A stretch of DNA of 64,000 nucleotides. It comes from DATBLE01 sp036555585. GTDB taxonomy: Bacteria; Actinomycetota; Thermoleophilia; Gaiellales; Gaiellaceae. Under the pieces are notes generated by a model that was not told where the DNA came from, searched no databases, and saw only the letters and a program-made list of their open reading frames with translations. A program made the position numbers and the translations under genes. Shown here one piece after another: positions 50,644 through 58,922 of this stretch. Every line of letters begins with the position of its first letter. Position 1 is the first letter of the stretch. Location: positions 1-64,000 of the forward strand of contig DATBLE010000010.1 in assembly GCA_036555585.1 (NCBI GenBank), given 5' to 3'.

Positions 50644-51510
50644 GTGAAGCTCGCGGAGCTCGTCGCCGAGCTCGACGCCTACTTCAGGGTCCCGGACGTC
50701 CGCGGCGACGACTGGTCGACCATCTTCGAGCAGGTCTACCCCGAGCCCTACTGGCGCGACTACGTCGCGGCGGGCTGGGAGGGCCGCTGGAACGGCCTCT
50801 CGCTCCGCGGCGCCGAGGAGGTCGAGCGCGTGGTCACCTGCGTCTTTCCGAGCGACAGGATCGTCCAGGGCCTCGCGCCGGGCACGTTCCTCTTCTCGGA
50901 GCACCCGTTGGACTTCGCGGACGAGCCCGGGTTCCTGCCGCTCTCGCCCGGGTCGTTCGAGTCCATGCGCGAGCACGGGATCAGCTTCTACAACGTGCAC
51001 GCCCCGCTGGACATGCACCCCGAGGTCTCGCCCTCGCGGCTGTGCGCGACCGGGGCAGGGCTCGAGAGCCTGGTCGAGTACTTCCCGATCTGCGAGGGGA
51101 TCCCCGGCGGCGCGGCGATCCTCGGCGAGAGCCGGCTGACCGTGGACGGGCTCGCCGACGCGCTGCGGTCGTACCTCGGGCCCGAGATCCTCGTGCACGT
51201 GCTCACGCGCTCCCGGAGCGATGCCGGACGGGTCGCAGTGGTCGCGGGCGGGGGAGCGTCGGCCGAGATCCTCGACGCCTCGCTCGAGCGGGGCTGCGAC
51301 ACGTACGTCACCGGGAACGCCGCGACGAACTGCCGCCTCGACTTCGTCCAGGAGGAGGTGGGAGCCTTCCGCAGGCGTGCCGACGAAGCCGGCGTCAGCC
51401 TGATCGACGCGATGCACTACGGGATGGAGAAGCCGCCGCAGCTCGAGATGGCACGGTGGTTCGCCCGGTTGGGGCTCGCGGCCGAATTCGTGGCCGACGG
51501 GCCGAAGTGA
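50644..51510 (+). CDS. NIF3-like dinuclear metal-centre protein
   Basis: A 288-residue protein resembling the NIF3/DUF34 family. Likely metal-binding stretches are FLFSEHPLDF, YNVHAPLDMHP, and at the C-terminal end IDAMHYGMEKPPQ, with VVAGGGASAEILDASLERG in the middle. Family function is unsettled (a GTP cyclohydrolase-like fold, or dinuclear-metal hydrolase). It is distant from bacterial NIF3 of the usual origin. GTG at 50644 is the start. Confidence 0.7.
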   Translation: MKLAELVAELDAYFRVPDVRGDDWSTIFEQVYPEPYWRDYVAAGWEGRWNGLSLRGAEEVERVVTCVFPSDRIVQGLAPGTFLFSEHPLDFADEPGFLPLSPGSFESMREHGISFYNVHAPLDMHPEVSPSRLCATGAGLESLVEYFPICEGIPGGAAILGESRLTVDGLADALRSYLGPEILVHVLTRSRSDAGRVAVVAGGGASAEILDASLERGCDTYVTGNAATNCRLDFVQEEVGAFRRRADEAGVSLIDAMHYGMEKPPQLEMARWFARLGLAAEFVADGPK

Positions 51511-51521
51511 GCGCGGCCCGA

Positions 51522-52928
51522 CTAGACGGCGACCGACAGCCGGGCGTCGTGCTCGCGCCGGAGCACCCGCTCGAGCGCGGTGACACAGCGGTGGTCGAAC
51601 GCCTCGCCGGTCTGCTCGCGCAGGAGGGCGATCGCCTGGTCGTGCGACCACGGGTCGCGGTAGACGCGCGGGGAGATGAGCGCGTCGTAGACGTCGCACA
51701 CGGTCAGGATCCTGGTGTCGAGCTGGAGCTCGCCCGCGCGCAGCCCGCGCGGATACCCGTCGCCGGCGAGGCGCTCGTGGTGGTCGAGCACGAGCCGGCC
51801 GACGGAGTCGGCGAAGCCGCCGAGCTCGCCCAGGAGCTTCCGGCCCCACTCGGGATGCCGTTTGATCACCGCGAACTCGTCGTCGGTCAGCGGCCCGGGC
51901 TTCTTCAGGATCGCGTCCGGCACCGTCAGCTTCCCGATGTCGTGGAGCAGCCCGCCGATCGCGAGGTCGCGGAGGCGGTGCGCCGGGAGGCCGAGCGCCT
52001 CGCCCACCTGGACGGCGCGCAGCGCCACGCGACGGGTGTGCTCCTCGGTGGACTCGTCCTTCTCGGCGAGCCGCATCGTCAGCGCGCGGACGCGAGAGCC
52101 GAGGTACGCCTCCTCCTGCGCGATCAGCTCAGCGGCGCTGAGGTCGCCCGAGAGCGGCCGCGACTCCGCTGCGCGGCGCAGGTCCATCGCCACGGGGATC
52201 GCAACCAGGACGATGCCGGTCAGCTCGAAGAGGTGGCCGAGCCACCAGCCCAGGTCCTGGTAGGTGAGCAGGAGCGCGGGCGGAACGGCGGCCATCAGCC
52301 ACGTCACGCCGATCGCGACGGCGAGGTCGGCGCGGCGCCGGGTGAGCAGGAACGTCCGCAGCGCCCGGAACATCAGCAGGGCGTAGAACGCGACGGCCAC
52401 GCCGAGCGCGGCCATGGCCAGCGGGTCGCCCGGCTCGGGGACGCCGTCGGCGAGGCTCGGGTCGAGCATGCCGGCGGTGCCGAGCGCGAGGATCCCGGCG
52501 ACGAGCACGGCCTCGAGCAGGAGCAGGCGGCGGATGTTGCGAGGCCGCCGGAGCGAAGGCAGCGCGGAGAGCGCGAGCACGGCCCCGCCGATCGGCAGCG
52601 TCGCCGCGCCGGTGAAGCCGACGAGGCCGTTGTACGGGAGGATGATCCCCGGCGTGGCGAGGCCGTGGATCGCCAGCAGCGACGCCATCACGGTGAAGGC
52701 GGTGCCGAGCAGGACCGTGCGGCCGTCGCTACGGCGAGCGCCGGCGATCGTCAGCGCGACCGCGACCGCCGTCGCGGCGAGCGCGCTGAAGCCGACGGCG
52801 GTGAAGTGGATCCAGCCGCCGATCGAGACCTGGTCGTGCGCCATGAAGCCGAGGAGGGCGCCGGGAACCAGGATCCCCGCACCGGCACAGGCGAGCGCCG
52901 GCACTGCCGTATGTCCGGGGAGCCGCAC
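51522..52928 (-). CDS. HD-GYP domain protein with N-terminal membrane domain
   Basis: A 468-residue protein. The N-terminal half (about 1-250) has seven or so transmembrane helices. A short coiled linker precedes the HD-GYP domain (about 285-455): EEHTRRVALRAVQVGEAL, GLLHDIGKLTVPDAILKKPG, IKRHPEWG, and HHERLAGDGYPRGL. HD-GYP proteins hydrolyse cyclic di-GMP or related dinucleotides, and the motif set is complete here. The membrane part probably senses an unknown signal. No GGDEF gene is near. Confidence 0.88.
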   Translation of the reverse strand: MRLPGHTAVPALACAGAGILVPGALLGFMAHDQVSIGGWIHFTAVGFSALAATAVAVALTIAGARRSDGRTVLLGTAFTVMASLLAIHGLATPGIILPYNGLVGFTGAATLPIGGAVLALSALPSLRRPRNIRRLLLLEAVLVAGILALGTAGMLDPSLADGVPEPGDPLAMAALGVAVAFYALLMFRALRTFLLTRRRADLAVAIGVTWLMAAVPPALLLTYQDLGWWLGHLFELTGIVLVAIPVAMDLRRAAESRPLSGDLSAAELIAQEEAYLGSRVRALTMRLAEKDESTEEHTRRVALRAVQVGEALGLPAHRLRDLAIGGLLHDIGKLTVPDAILKKPGPLTDDEFAVIKRHPEWGRKLLGELGGFADSVGRLVLDHHERLAGDGYPRGLRAGELQLDTRILTVCDVYDALISPRVYRDPWSHDQAIALLREQTGEAFDHRCVTALERVLRREHDARLSVAV

Positions 52929-52979
52929 GCCCGAGGTATCGGCTCGTGGCGTCCGGCTCTTGACCCTCGGAGCGCGTCG

Positions 52980-54164
52980 CTACGAGAAGGTCTCGAGGGC
53001 GCCCTCGTACGAGCGCGCTCCGCGGACGCACGCTGCGCGCGTGGCGGCGTACCGAAGCCGGGGACAGCCCTTCGCCCGGAAGGAGCCGTTCGTGATCACG
53101 TTCAGCGTCTTCCCCAGCCACCTGTAGCAGAAGCTCTGCGCCGACGGCATGCTCGCGCACGCACGGATCAGCCGGAGCTTCGTCGGGAACGGAGCGAGCG
53201 CGTAGGTCTGGACGCGGAGTCCGCGCAGGCAGTCCGCGGCTTCAGATCCGTTCAGGGCGGCGCAGGTGCGGAGCTGCTCGAGCGGGTCGTCCGACCGGAT
53301 CAGAGACGCCCCCGTCAGGCAGCCGGAGAACTGGAGCGAGTCCAGCCCCTTGCAGGTCGACAGCAGGTCGGCGGCGGACGAGAGCGGCTCGGGCGGCGGC
53401 CGCTCGAGCAGCGCCCGGTACCAGCAGACGCGCACGTAGCGGGCAGGCTGGGCCGCGCAGAGCTTCCGCGGCGAGGTGACGGTGCCGGCGGGCTTCCGTG
53501 TCCCGTCGAGGCCCGCGACCGCGATCCAGTAGTCGTGGAAGACACCCTGCGCGCAGTCGAGCGAGTCGTCGGGGCCGAGCTTCCCGCAGGAGGCGAGGGC
53601 CGGGTCGACGAAGTCGTTGAACTGGCGGGCGTACGCGTGCCCGAGCCCGTGGATGCAGCTGTACCGCTGGTAGCGGGTCGGTGCTCGGTGGCAGTCGGCG
53701 GCCGCGCCCTGCGGGCCGAGCTTCTGGATCTGGGGGCCGAGCGCGATCAGCAGCCCGTGGGCGAACCCGGCAGAGCAGCCCGGGTCGTTCGTCTTCGGCA
53801 GGTAGCCGAGGAGGTCGGTCAGCGTGACGTGCGCGTGCTTGCCGTAGCGGCGGCCGACCGAGTGCATCAGCACGTGGCAGTTGGCCTGGAGCCAGCCGCC
53901 GACCGAGTGGACGTAGGCGTCGATGCGCGGCAGCTCGTTCGCCGGATCGTTCGTGTGCGCGACCAGGAGGTATGCCTGGTCGGCGAGGCAGGAGCGGTAG
54001 AACGGCAGCGTCGCAGCGAACCGCTGACAGCTCGAGAACGTCCGCGACTCGAGCGGGTACTTGCCGTTTCCGAATGCGGTGCCGATGGGACCGCCGTTGG
54101 CTGCTGCAGCGGTGGGGAGGACGAGGCATGCCGTCGCGAGGGCGAGGAGGTATCGGGCCTGCAT
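52980..54164 (-). CDS. Secreted Cys/His-rich protein with CxxGxxH repeats, function unknown
   Basis: A 394-residue exported protein. The signal peptide is about 1-22 (ending TAAAANG). A CHxxxH motif (96-101, CHVLMH) is followed by three CxxGxxH motifs at 130-136 (CSAGFAH), 170-176 (CIHGLGH) and 204-210 (CAQGVFH), spaced 40 and 34 residues apart. Many further Cys occur through the C-terminal half, probably disulphide-bonded outside the cell. The motif spacing suggests a repeated metal- or heme-binding helical module, but it is not the c-type heme CxxCH. I do not recognise a named family. It is divergent from the kdp sensor kinase gene. Confidence 0.7.
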   Translation of the reverse strand: MQARYLLALATACLVLPTAAAANGGPIGTAFGNGKYPLESRTFSSCQRFAATLPFYRSCLADQAYLLVAHTNDPANELPRIDAYVHSVGGWLQANCHVLMHSVGRRYGKHAHVTLTDLLGYLPKTNDPGCSAGFAHGLLIALGPQIQKLGPQGAAADCHRAPTRYQRYSCIHGLGHAYARQFNDFVDPALASCGKLGPDDSLDCAQGVFHDYWIAVAGLDGTRKPAGTVTSPRKLCAAQPARYVRVCWYRALLERPPPEPLSSAADLLSTCKGLDSLQFSGCLTGASLIRSDDPLEQLRTCAALNGSEAADCLRGLRVQTYALAPFPTKLRLIRACASMPSAQSFCYRWLGKTLNVITNGSFRAKGCPRLRYAATRAACVRGARSYEGALETFS

Positions 54165-54243
54165 GGCTATTGAGACTAGCCCCGGAACGTAGAGTTGGTT
54201 CTCGGCGGAAGATGCGAGCGGCGCGGAGGAGTACTTTGGAGGC

Positions 54244-55626
54244 GTGAGCAGGCTCCACGCGACCCACGCCGTCGTCGCGGCACTGATCAGCGCGGGGTTG
54301 GTCGCCGTCATCACGGGCGTGATCGCCCTCTTCGACGGGTACGTGCCCGTGCTCAGTCTCGGCGTGCTCTACATCTTCGCGGTCCTGCCGGTCGCGGTCG
54401 TCTGGGGGCTTCGCTTCGCGCTGCCGGTGTCGGTCGCGAGCATGCTCGCGTTCAATTGGTTCTTCCTGCCACCGCGGCACACGTTCACGCTCTCCGAGGG
54501 GCAGAACTGGTTCGCGCTGGCCGTCTACCTCGCGACGGCCGTCGTCGTCAGTGAGCTCGCCGCCCGGGCCCGGCGCCGCGCGGCGGCGGCGGAGCAGCGT
54601 GAGCGCGAGTCGGCGTTGCTGGCTACGCTCGCGACCGACCTGCTGGCCGGCCGCGAGCTGGCGGAGGAGCTCGAGGACATCGAGGATCGGGCCGCCGAGG
54701 TGCTCGGCGTCTCTGCTGCCGAGATCGAGCTCGGGTCTCGCCGCCGGGTCGACGCGGGCCGCGCCTTCTACCCGTTGGAAGCCGCCGACCGCCAGGTCGG
54801 GACGATCTTCACGCCGGCCGAGGCCGACCCCGCGCCGGACGTGCGCAAGCGGTTCCTGCCGCCGCTGGCGGCGCTGCTCGCGGTCGCGTCGGAACGCGAC
54901 CAGCTCGCCCGCGAGGCTCTGGAAGCCGAGGCGCTGCGCAGGAGCGACCTCGTGAAGACGGCCCTGCTGCGCGCCGTCTCGCACGACCTTCGCTCGCCGT
55001 TGACGGGGATCGCGACCGCGGTCGGGGCGCTGAGGAACCCGACTCTGCGGCTCAGCTCGACGGACCGCGACGAGCTGCTCGAGACGATCGAGGCCGAGTC
55101 GGATCGTCTCGCGCGCCTGGTCGGCGATCTCCTCGACCTCTCGAAGCTGGAGGCGGGGGCGGCCGTGCCCGAGGTCGAGGCGTGGGATCTCTCGGACCTC
55201 GTTCACGAAGCGGTCGATTCGCTCGGCAGCACGGATCTGGTCGAGGTCGTCGGTGAGACCCCGGTCGTCGAAGTCGACGGCGGGCAGATCCAGCGTGCGA
55301 TCGCCAACCTCGTCGACAACTCGCTGAAGTTCTCGCCGTCCGGAAGCCGTGTCCATGTCCGCATCACGGCGACGAGAAAGGAGGCGATCGTGCGGGTCGT
55401 CGACCAGGGTCCCGGCCTGCCTGCGGACGATCTCGAGCGGGTCTTCGAACCCTTCTTCCGCCGCGACGGCGAAGCTCGGGCCGGCGCCGGGCTGGGGCTG
55501 GCGATCGCGCGCGGGTTCGTGGACGCGAATGGCGGCCGCATCTGGGCGGAGTCCCGCCCGGGCCAGGGCGCGACGTTCGCGATCGCCCTCCCAGTCGCGG
55601 AGGTACCCGCCGGGTTGGCGCGATGA
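54244..55626 (+). CDS. Membrane sensor histidine kinase, C-terminal half of KdpD
   Basis: A 460-residue kinase. Four transmembrane helices of DUF4118 type (about 8-105, with LAFNWFFLPPRHTFTL) lead to a GAF-like region, HisKA with H247 in SHDLRSPLTGI, and HATPase with NLVDNSLKFSPSG and GAGLGLAIARGFV. This equals E. coli KdpD from its membrane part onward, but without the N-terminal KdpD/Usp domains, which are a separate gene at 60965. GTG at 54244. It overlaps kdpE by four bases. Confidence 0.88.
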   Translation: MSRLHATHAVVAALISAGLVAVITGVIALFDGYVPVLSLGVLYIFAVLPVAVVWGLRFALPVSVASMLAFNWFFLPPRHTFTLSEGQNWFALAVYLATAVVVSELAARARRRAAAAEQRERESALLATLATDLLAGRELAEELEDIEDRAAEVLGVSAAEIELGSRRRVDAGRAFYPLEAADRQVGTIFTPAEADPAPDVRKRFLPPLAALLAVASERDQLAREALEAEALRRSDLVKTALLRAVSHDLRSPLTGIATAVGALRNPTLRLSSTDRDELLETIEAESDRLARLVGDLLDLSKLEAGAAVPEVEAWDLSDLVHEAVDSLGSTDLVEVVGETPVVEVDGGQIQRAIANLVDNSLKFSPSGSRVHVRITATRKEAIVRVVDQGPGLPADDLERVFEPFFRRDGEARAGAGLGLAIARGFVDANGGRIWAESRPGQGATFAIALPVAEVPAGLAR

Positions 55627-56306
55627 GCGGCCAGCGCATCCTGGTCGTCGACGACGAACCGCAGATCCTCCGTGCGCTCCGCACGACGCTGCGGGGCGCC
55701 GGCTACGAGGTCGACACGGCGGCGACCGTCGAAGCCGCACTGGCCGCAGCCGCCACCCGTCCGCCCGAGGCAGTGATCCTCGACCTCGTCCTGCCCGACG
55801 GAAGCGGCACCGACGTCTGCCGGCAGTTCCGGACCTGGTCGGAGGCGCCCGTGATCGTCCTCTCCGCGGTCGGCGAGGAACGCGAGAAGGTAGCTGCACT
55901 GGACGCCGGCGCGGACGACTACGTCACCAAGCCCTTCAGCGTCGACGAGCTGCTGGCGCGGTTGCGTGCGGTGCTGCGCCGCTCGGCGCCGGCGTCCGAG
56001 CCGGTGATCCGCATCGGCGAGCTGAGCATCGACGTTCCCAACCGGACGGTGTTGAGGGACGGCAGCCGCGTGAAGCTCAGTCCGCACGAGTTCGACCTGC
56101 TCCGGGTGCTCGCTCAGAACCGCGGAAAGCTGCTCACGCACCGGATGCTGCTGCGCGAGGTGTGGGGCCCGGCGTACCAGGTCGAGGCGCACTACATCCA
56201 CGTGTACGTCTCCAACCTGCGTCGAAAGATCGAGCCCGATCCATCCAGGCCGCGCTACCTGCTCACCGAGCCGGGCGCCGGGTACAGGCTGGTGGCGCCC
56301 GTTTAG
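55623..56306 (+). CDS. kdpE: Response regulator KdpE
   Basis: A 227-residue OmpR-type regulator. The receiver has the acidic pocket DDE (10-12), phospho-acceptor D54 in VILDLVLPDG, and Lys in VTKPFSVDELL (about 103). The winged-helix DNA-binding domain (about 130-225) ends YLLTEPGAGYRL. It would activate the kdp genes under low potassium or high osmolarity. ATG overlaps the kinase stop. Confidence 0.93.
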   Translation: MSGQRILVVDDEPQILRALRTTLRGAGYEVDTAATVEAALAAAATRPPEAVILDLVLPDGSGTDVCRQFRTWSEAPVIVLSAVGEEREKVAALDAGADDYVTKPFSVDELLARLRAVLRRSAPASEPVIRIGELSIDVPNRTVLRDGSRVKLSPHEFDLLRVLAQNRGKLLTHRMLLREVWGPAYQVEAHYIHVYVSNLRRKIEPDPSRPRYLLTEPGAGYRLVAPV

Positions 56307-56373
56307 AAAACATTGAGGTCGGTCGTGAGGGCTTTGAGCCAACGTTGATCGGGACGGGCCTACGTTTGGGTCC

Positions 56374-56457
56374 ATGTACGACGTGGCAGGTCTCTCGGTC
56401 GCCGCCGGGTGCTTCGCGTTCGCCTTCTTCCTGATCTGGGCGCTGGCGAAGATCTGA
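56374..56457 (+). CDS. 27-residue single-helix membrane peptide upstream of kdpF
   Basis: An ORF ATG to TGA encoding MYDVAGLSVAAGCFAFAFFL then IWALAKI: one hydrophobic helix with a short Lys-containing end. Its stop shares bases with the kdpF ATG (TGATG). The inverted repeat AACGT/ACGTT just upstream (about 56341-56365) may be a regulator site. Similar tiny ORFs are known before kdpF in some genomes, but the function is unassigned. Too short for standard gene finders. Confidence 0.5.
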   Translation: MYDVAGLSVAAGCFAFAFFLIWALAKI

Positions 56458-56546
56458 TGTCCTCCGGCGATGTGATCGGGCTGGTGATCTCGCTCTGCGT
56501 CCTCGCGTACCTCGTGTATGCGCTGCTCAGGGGGGAGAAGCTGTGA
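56457..56546 (+). CDS. kdpF: Potassium-transporting ATPase small subunit KdpF
   Basis: A 29-residue, single-helix subunit: MSSGDVIGLVISLCVLAYLV then YALLRGEKL. The end YALLRGEKL closely matches the KdpF consensus YALLRPEKF. KdpF stabilises the KdpABC complex in the membrane. It overlaps the 27-codon ORF upstream and the 35-codon ORF downstream by TGATG/GTGA junctions. Confidence 0.85.
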   Translation: MSSGDVIGLVISLCVLAYLVYALLRGEKL

Positions 56547-56650
56547 GCACCGCGGCGGTGGTCCTCACGGCGCTGCTTGTCGGCTCGTTCGCGGTCTCGT
56601 TCGCGCCCCGTCGCAGGGCGGCGACCGGGCGGGTCAGGAGGCGTCCGTGA
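56543..56650 (+). CDS. 35-residue membrane peptide between kdpF and kdpA
   Basis: GTG at 56543 overlaps the kdpF stop and the TGA overlaps the kdpA GTG, so it is embedded in the coupling chain. It encodes VSTAAVVLTALLVGSFAVSF then APRRRAATGRVRRRP: one helix plus a highly basic tail of seven Arg. An AGGGGGGAG site precedes it, and AGGAGG at 56637-56642 within it serves kdpA. It may be a real small subunit or only a coupling ORF. Confidence 0.45.
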   Translation: MSTAAVVLTALLVGSFAVSFAPRRRAATGRVRRRP

Positions 56651-58335
56651 ACGGGCAGGGGCTCGGCCAGATCATCGTCTACGCGGTCGTGCTGATCGCG
56701 CTGAGCTACCCGCTCGGGATCTACATGGCGAAGATCTACACGGCCGATCGGCTCCCGCTCGGCTCGCTCGAGCGAGGCTTCCTGCGGCTGGTCGGCAACG
56801 CCCGCGAGCAATCCTGGCGGTCGTACGGGACATCGGTGCTGATCTTCAGCGTCCCGTTCTTCGTGCTGCTCTACGTGCTGCAGCGCGTCCAGGCACACCT
56901 GTTCTTGAATCCCGACAACCTCGCGAACGTTCCGTCGCATATTTCGCTCAACACGGCCGCCAGCTTCGTCACGAACACGAACTGGCAGTACTACGGGGGC
57001 GAATACACGATGTCGTACTTGAGCCAGATGGCAGGGCTGGCGGTGCAGAACTTCGTCTCCGCCGCCGTCGGGATGGCCGTCCTCGCTGCGGTCGTGCGCG
57101 GCCTTGCCCGACGCTCGCGCGGGGAGCTCGGCAACTTCTGGCAAGACCTCTACCGCTCGTGCGTCTACATCCTGCTCCCGCTCGCCGTCGTCCTGACCGT
57201 GATCCTGGTCTCCCAGGGGGTCGTCCAGACCTTCCACGGGCACGCGACCGCGACGACACTCGAGGGCGCCCAGCAGACGATCGCACGCGGTCCGGCAGCG
57301 TCCCAGATCGCGATCAAGCAGCTCGGGACGAACGGCGGCGGCTTCTACAACTCGAACTCCTCGGTGCCGTTCGAGAACCCGACCGGGCTCTCCAACTTCT
57401 TCGAGATGCTGGCGATCTTGCTCATCCCGGCGGGCCAGGTCTTCATGTTCGGGCGGATGGTGGGCGCGCGCCGGCACGCCACCATGGTGTTCGCCGCCAT
57501 GTTCGTGATGTTCGCGATCGGCGTGGCCGTGGCGTTGCCCGCCGAGCAGCACGGCTCGCAGGTGCTGCGCAACTCCGGCGTGAACATCACCGAGGGAGGC
57601 GGCCAGAGCGGCGGCAACATGTCCGACAAGGAGGTTCGCGACGGCATCGCCAACACGTCGCTGTGGGCGGTGGCGACGACGAATGCGTCCAACGGCTCCG
57701 TCGCAGGGGGCCACGACGCCTTCACGGCGTATGGCGGCGCGGTGCCGATCGTCAACATGTTCACCGGTGAGGTGATCTTCGGCGGGGTCGGCTCCGGCCT
57801 CTACGGGATGTTCTTCTACATCGTCATCGCCGTGTTCGTGGCGGGGCTGATGGTCGGCCGGACGCCGGAATGGCTGGGCAAGAAGATCGAGGCGCGCGAG
57901 ATCAAGCTCGCCGCGATCGGGGCCCTCTTCGTTCCGTCGATGGTGCTCTTCCTCACCGCACTCGCGATCACGACGAAGGGCGGTCTCGCGTCGATCTACA
58001 ACGTCGGCGTCCACGGCTTCAGCGAGACACTGTATGCGTACGACTCCCAGGGCAACAACAACGGCAGCGCGTTCGCCGGCTACGGCGCGACCAACTTCTC
58101 GGCCAACTTCGGCGCGATCGCGATGCTGCTCGGCCGGTTCGTCCCGCTGCTGGCCGCGCTCGCGCTGGGGGGATCGCTCGCCGCCAAGAGGGCGGTTCCG
58201 GAGTCGGCCGGCACCTTCCGCACCGACGGCGGCACCTTCGCCGTGCTCCTCGTCGGCGTGATCGCGCTCACCGCCGGGCTGATGATCTTCCCGGCGCTCA
58301 CGCTCGGCCCGATCGTCGAGGGGCTGATGCACTGA
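56647..58335 (+). CDS. kdpA: Potassium-transporting ATPase potassium-binding subunit KdpA
   Basis: A 562-residue channel-like subunit that selects and passes K+. It has about ten membrane helices and four selectivity-filter-like loops, including the family signature GTNGGGFYNSNSSVPFENP (about 222-240). GTG at 56647 follows an AGGAGG site. The stop overlaps the kdpC ATG. Confidence 0.96.
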   Translation: MNGQGLGQIIVYAVVLIALSYPLGIYMAKIYTADRLPLGSLERGFLRLVGNAREQSWRSYGTSVLIFSVPFFVLLYVLQRVQAHLFLNPDNLANVPSHISLNTAASFVTNTNWQYYGGEYTMSYLSQMAGLAVQNFVSAAVGMAVLAAVVRGLARRSRGELGNFWQDLYRSCVYILLPLAVVLTVILVSQGVVQTFHGHATATTLEGAQQTIARGPAASQIAIKQLGTNGGGFYNSNSSVPFENPTGLSNFFEMLAILLIPAGQVFMFGRMVGARRHATMVFAAMFVMFAIGVAVALPAEQHGSQVLRNSGVNITEGGGQSGGNMSDKEVRDGIANTSLWAVATTNASNGSVAGGHDAFTAYGGAVPIVNMFTGEVIFGGVGSGLYGMFFYIVIAVFVAGLMVGRTPEWLGKKIEAREIKLAAIGALFVPSMVLFLTALAITTKGGLASIYNVGVHGFSETLYAYDSQGNNNGSAFAGYGATNFSANFGAIAMLLGRFVPLLAALALGGSLAAKRAVPESAGTFRTDGGTFAVLLVGVIALTAGLMIFPALTLGPIVEGLMH

Positions 58336-58922
58336 TGTGGCGTGACCTCAGAGGTGCGGTGGTCGCGATCGTGATCCTCACGCTGGCCTTCGGCTTCGCC
58401 TATCCAGCGGTGATGACCGGGTTCGCGCAGGTCGCGTTCAAGGACAAGGCGAACGGCAGCCTGATCATCCGGAACGGCAAGGTCATCGGCTCGCAGCTCG
58501 CCGGCCAGGAGTTCGAGAGCGCGAGGTACTTCCACGAGCGGCCGTCAGCTACCTCGCCTGCCTACAACGCCGGCGCGACGACGTTCGCGAACCTCGGCCC
58601 GACCAATCCCGACCTGGCCAAGAACGTGACGGCCGCCGCCGCCGCGATCCTGAAGCTCGAGCGGCCGTACAACCCGGGCCTGAAGATCGGCGACATTCCG
58701 GTCGACGCGGTGACGACCTCGGGCTCGGGGATCGACCCCGACATCTCGCCGGCCTATGCCTCGCTTCAGTCCAGGCGGGTCGCGGCCGTCCGTCACCTCC
58801 CGCTCGACGCGGTCCAGAAGCTGATCGATCGGAACACCGATGGCCGCTCGCTCGGCTTTCTTGGCGAGCCCGGCGTCAACGTCCTGAAGCTGAATGTCGC
58901 ACTCGACAGGGAGAGCTCGTAG
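58335..58922 (+). CDS. kdpC: Potassium-transporting ATPase subunit KdpC
   Basis: A 195-residue protein with one N-terminal helix and an extracytoplasmic part. KdpC hallmarks are VMTGFAQVAFKDKANGSLI, GSQLAGQEFESARYFHERPS, GSGIDPDISPAYASLQSRRV and the C-terminal GEPGVNVLKLNVALD. It sits directly after kdpA and before kdpB, the reverse of the usual A-B-C order. The stop TAG overlaps the kdpB GTG. Confidence 0.95.
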   Translation: MWRDLRGAVVAIVILTLAFGFAYPAVMTGFAQVAFKDKANGSLIIRNGKVIGSQLAGQEFESARYFHERPSATSPAYNAGATTFANLGPTNPDLAKNVTAAAAAILKLERPYNPGLKIGDIPVDAVTTSGSGIDPDISPAYASLQSRRVAAVRHLPLDAVQKLIDRNTDGRSLGFLGEPGVNVLKLNVALDRESS

